Shown in pieces: positions 62,701-64,000 of a DNA stretch of 64,000 bases (positions are counted from its first letter, which is position 1; each line of letters opens with the position of its first letter). The stretch lies in NCBI RefSeq assembly GCF_037975245.1, contig NC_092572.1, positions 32,275,989 through 32,339,988 on the forward strand, given 5' to 3'. The notes under the pieces are model-generated. The model made no database searches. It had not been told where the DNA came from and was given only the letters and a program-made list of their open reading frames with translations. Made by a program: the position numbers and the translations under genes. The DNA comes from Apostichopus japonicus. Its lineage: Eukaryota; Echinodermata; Holothuroidea; Aspidochirotida; Stichopodidae.

Positions 62701-64000
62701 GACAGCTTTGAAATGAGATCTCATGTCTGGAATTTTTCATAATTAATGAAAAAAGTTAGGACAAATATCTGGAGCACCAGAGTACAGACCAGCCGGTGGT
62801 GCCTACTAAATAAATCATTCAGGCTGAGATGATAATTTTAGATGGACAGTGAGTGATAGTCCACTCCCAAATAAAGACGAATCATAATGAATTATGTATG
62901 CATACCATACACGCATAGCACGATATCAAGGCCCCTTGCTATGGCCATCTTTATGAAAGTTACCCTTGTAATCACATGTTTTAGGCCACTTGGCATGATT
63001 AACTCAATGCTAAATATTGTTTCCATGTTCTTGTAGAAAACGTAAACTCCGCAAAATACAATTAGTTGTGATTTTGTAGTTACGTGAGATCCGTTATAAC
63101 CGCCGAGGTGGTTAGGTTATTTGCTATACACTTAACTATGGTAGGATATTATTTTTTCGGTATTTTTGGAAATGCTAGAAAATACTTTCTTTTGCCCCCG
63201 CTTAACACCAGATGTGGTCTTACGGTATATTATTCATAAATGGATGCACTAGAGCCTTGTTTACATGACATTAGTTGCATTTAGTACGATATGCAAGTTT
63301 GGCGTGAATTTTTTGACAGTGCTTTGCTCGATCTTTCGTAAAATTTTAAAGGTGTAGCCTACCACCTTTCCGTACACAATTGGTACACAATTGATTTTCA
63401 GTTTTTTTTCTCTATACGGTCAAGTGAATAAGTTGTACATTGAGTATAAACTCATCGCGAATGCAAAAAACGATGCGGGGATTTCCAGCAGACAAATGTT
63501 TTCTTTGCGGGATTACTGAGTCAGTTGAAGGGAATCCCGCACCTTAGTGGGAACACTGAACTGAAGTCAAATTCATACGAAAGAAAAACGTTTACTAACC
63601 AACATACAATACAAATATAAAAGAACGTGGAATGGCAATATTGTTCAAAACATTTCCTGCGAGGCTGATTTATTACAGCAACCTTCCCGCGCTGGGCCGT
63701 GGGTCTCCGTGTGACACGTATACCCTGAAGCTTGCGAAATAGCCATTGTAAGTGGGTTGGGGACACATCATTACTCGTTGGTATTGTGACTAAAATTGCG
63801 AGCACGCTCTCTGAACATTTTCCTTTTGTTTCTGAAACTTTTCTTGTGAAATTTTACTCTTTTTTTTATAGATGTACTTATTTGTCCTTTGTGTTTTTTT
63901 TTTAGTTTTTCGTCCCGTTTTTTTTTCAATTTTTTTTTGTCCGATTTTTTTTTCTCCAGCCGGGCTGGATTTCCCGCGAGCATCGCGGATTTCCCGCGAA
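62701..64000. other. Non-coding, ends in T-rich low-complexity DNA
   Basis: A minus-strand frame at 63771-63983 encodes a very Lys/Arg-rich peptide (KKKSDKKKLKKKRDEK) because of T runs. I see no start context, splice sites or family, so I do not call it a gene. 'tttcccgcgagcatcgcgga' at the end is a short repeat of 'tttcccgcga'. Confidence 0.4.

Noticed and set aside
63771-63983. Lys/Arg-rich 70-residue protein
   Set aside because: Composition follows from T runs on the plus strand; no independent support.

Overview
This is AT-rich, intron-containing animal genomic DNA. I see no operons, no bacterial-type gene density and no CRISPR. The recurring 'taggcct' words, a decayed integrase-derived gene of the KRBA2/GIN1 type, KMT5A-like SET coding sequence and many families of minisatellites and small transposons fit a marine invertebrate, most likely an echinoderm (sea cucumber or sea urchin relative). 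The species call is inference. Most long open frames here are products of repeats whose unit is a multiple of 3 bases or open in several frames; the real coding signal lies in short exons found from splice sites plus reading frame.

Layout. 0.6-2.1 kb: a 146-bp tandem array. 4.5-10.5 kb (possibly to 17.3 kb): a minus-strand gene. Its recognisable part is an N-terminal half of a SET domain resembling KMT5A/PR-Set7 (9448-9572). Next come two near-identical 84-bp exons (8999-9082, 7075-7158) encoding an acidic linker, an optional 73-bp exon, and a terminal exon with a stop (4558-4640). The phases of the SET exon, the two 84-bp exons and the terminal exon agree. 17.3-21.3 kb: a hairpin-rich stretch, then a plus-strand, intron-split, integrase-derived gene with several nonsense lesions (17711-21255).

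21-49 kb is gene-poor and built from duplications: 0.2-1.8 kb dispersed duplications (23.9/27.3, 24.6/32.9 and 34.3/43.1 kb), local tandem duplications at 28, 29, 30.8, 31.3 and 42 kb, and interspersed short repeats. Isolated exon-like pieces occur at 26.56 kb (plus), 37.74 kb and 45.50 kb (minus). A complete 2.1-kb terminal-inverted-repeat element with fold-back arms of a ~20-bp motif lies at 45927-48064.

49-64 kb: a 3.8-kb minisatellite of a 21-bp unit (49755-53575), open on both strands; a ~145-bp repeat carrying nuclear-receptor-type DR1 words (54.2-55.9 kb); a 166-bp palindrome (57336-57501); a tRNA-derived SINE (58.39-58.69 kb); a solo-LTR-like element on the minus strand (60110-60704); and a 1.76-kb array of a 22-bp unit (60787-62548).

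No complete protein-coding gene can be read end to end. The exon calls rest on splice consensus, open phase and, in two cases only (SET and integrase), recognisable protein families.
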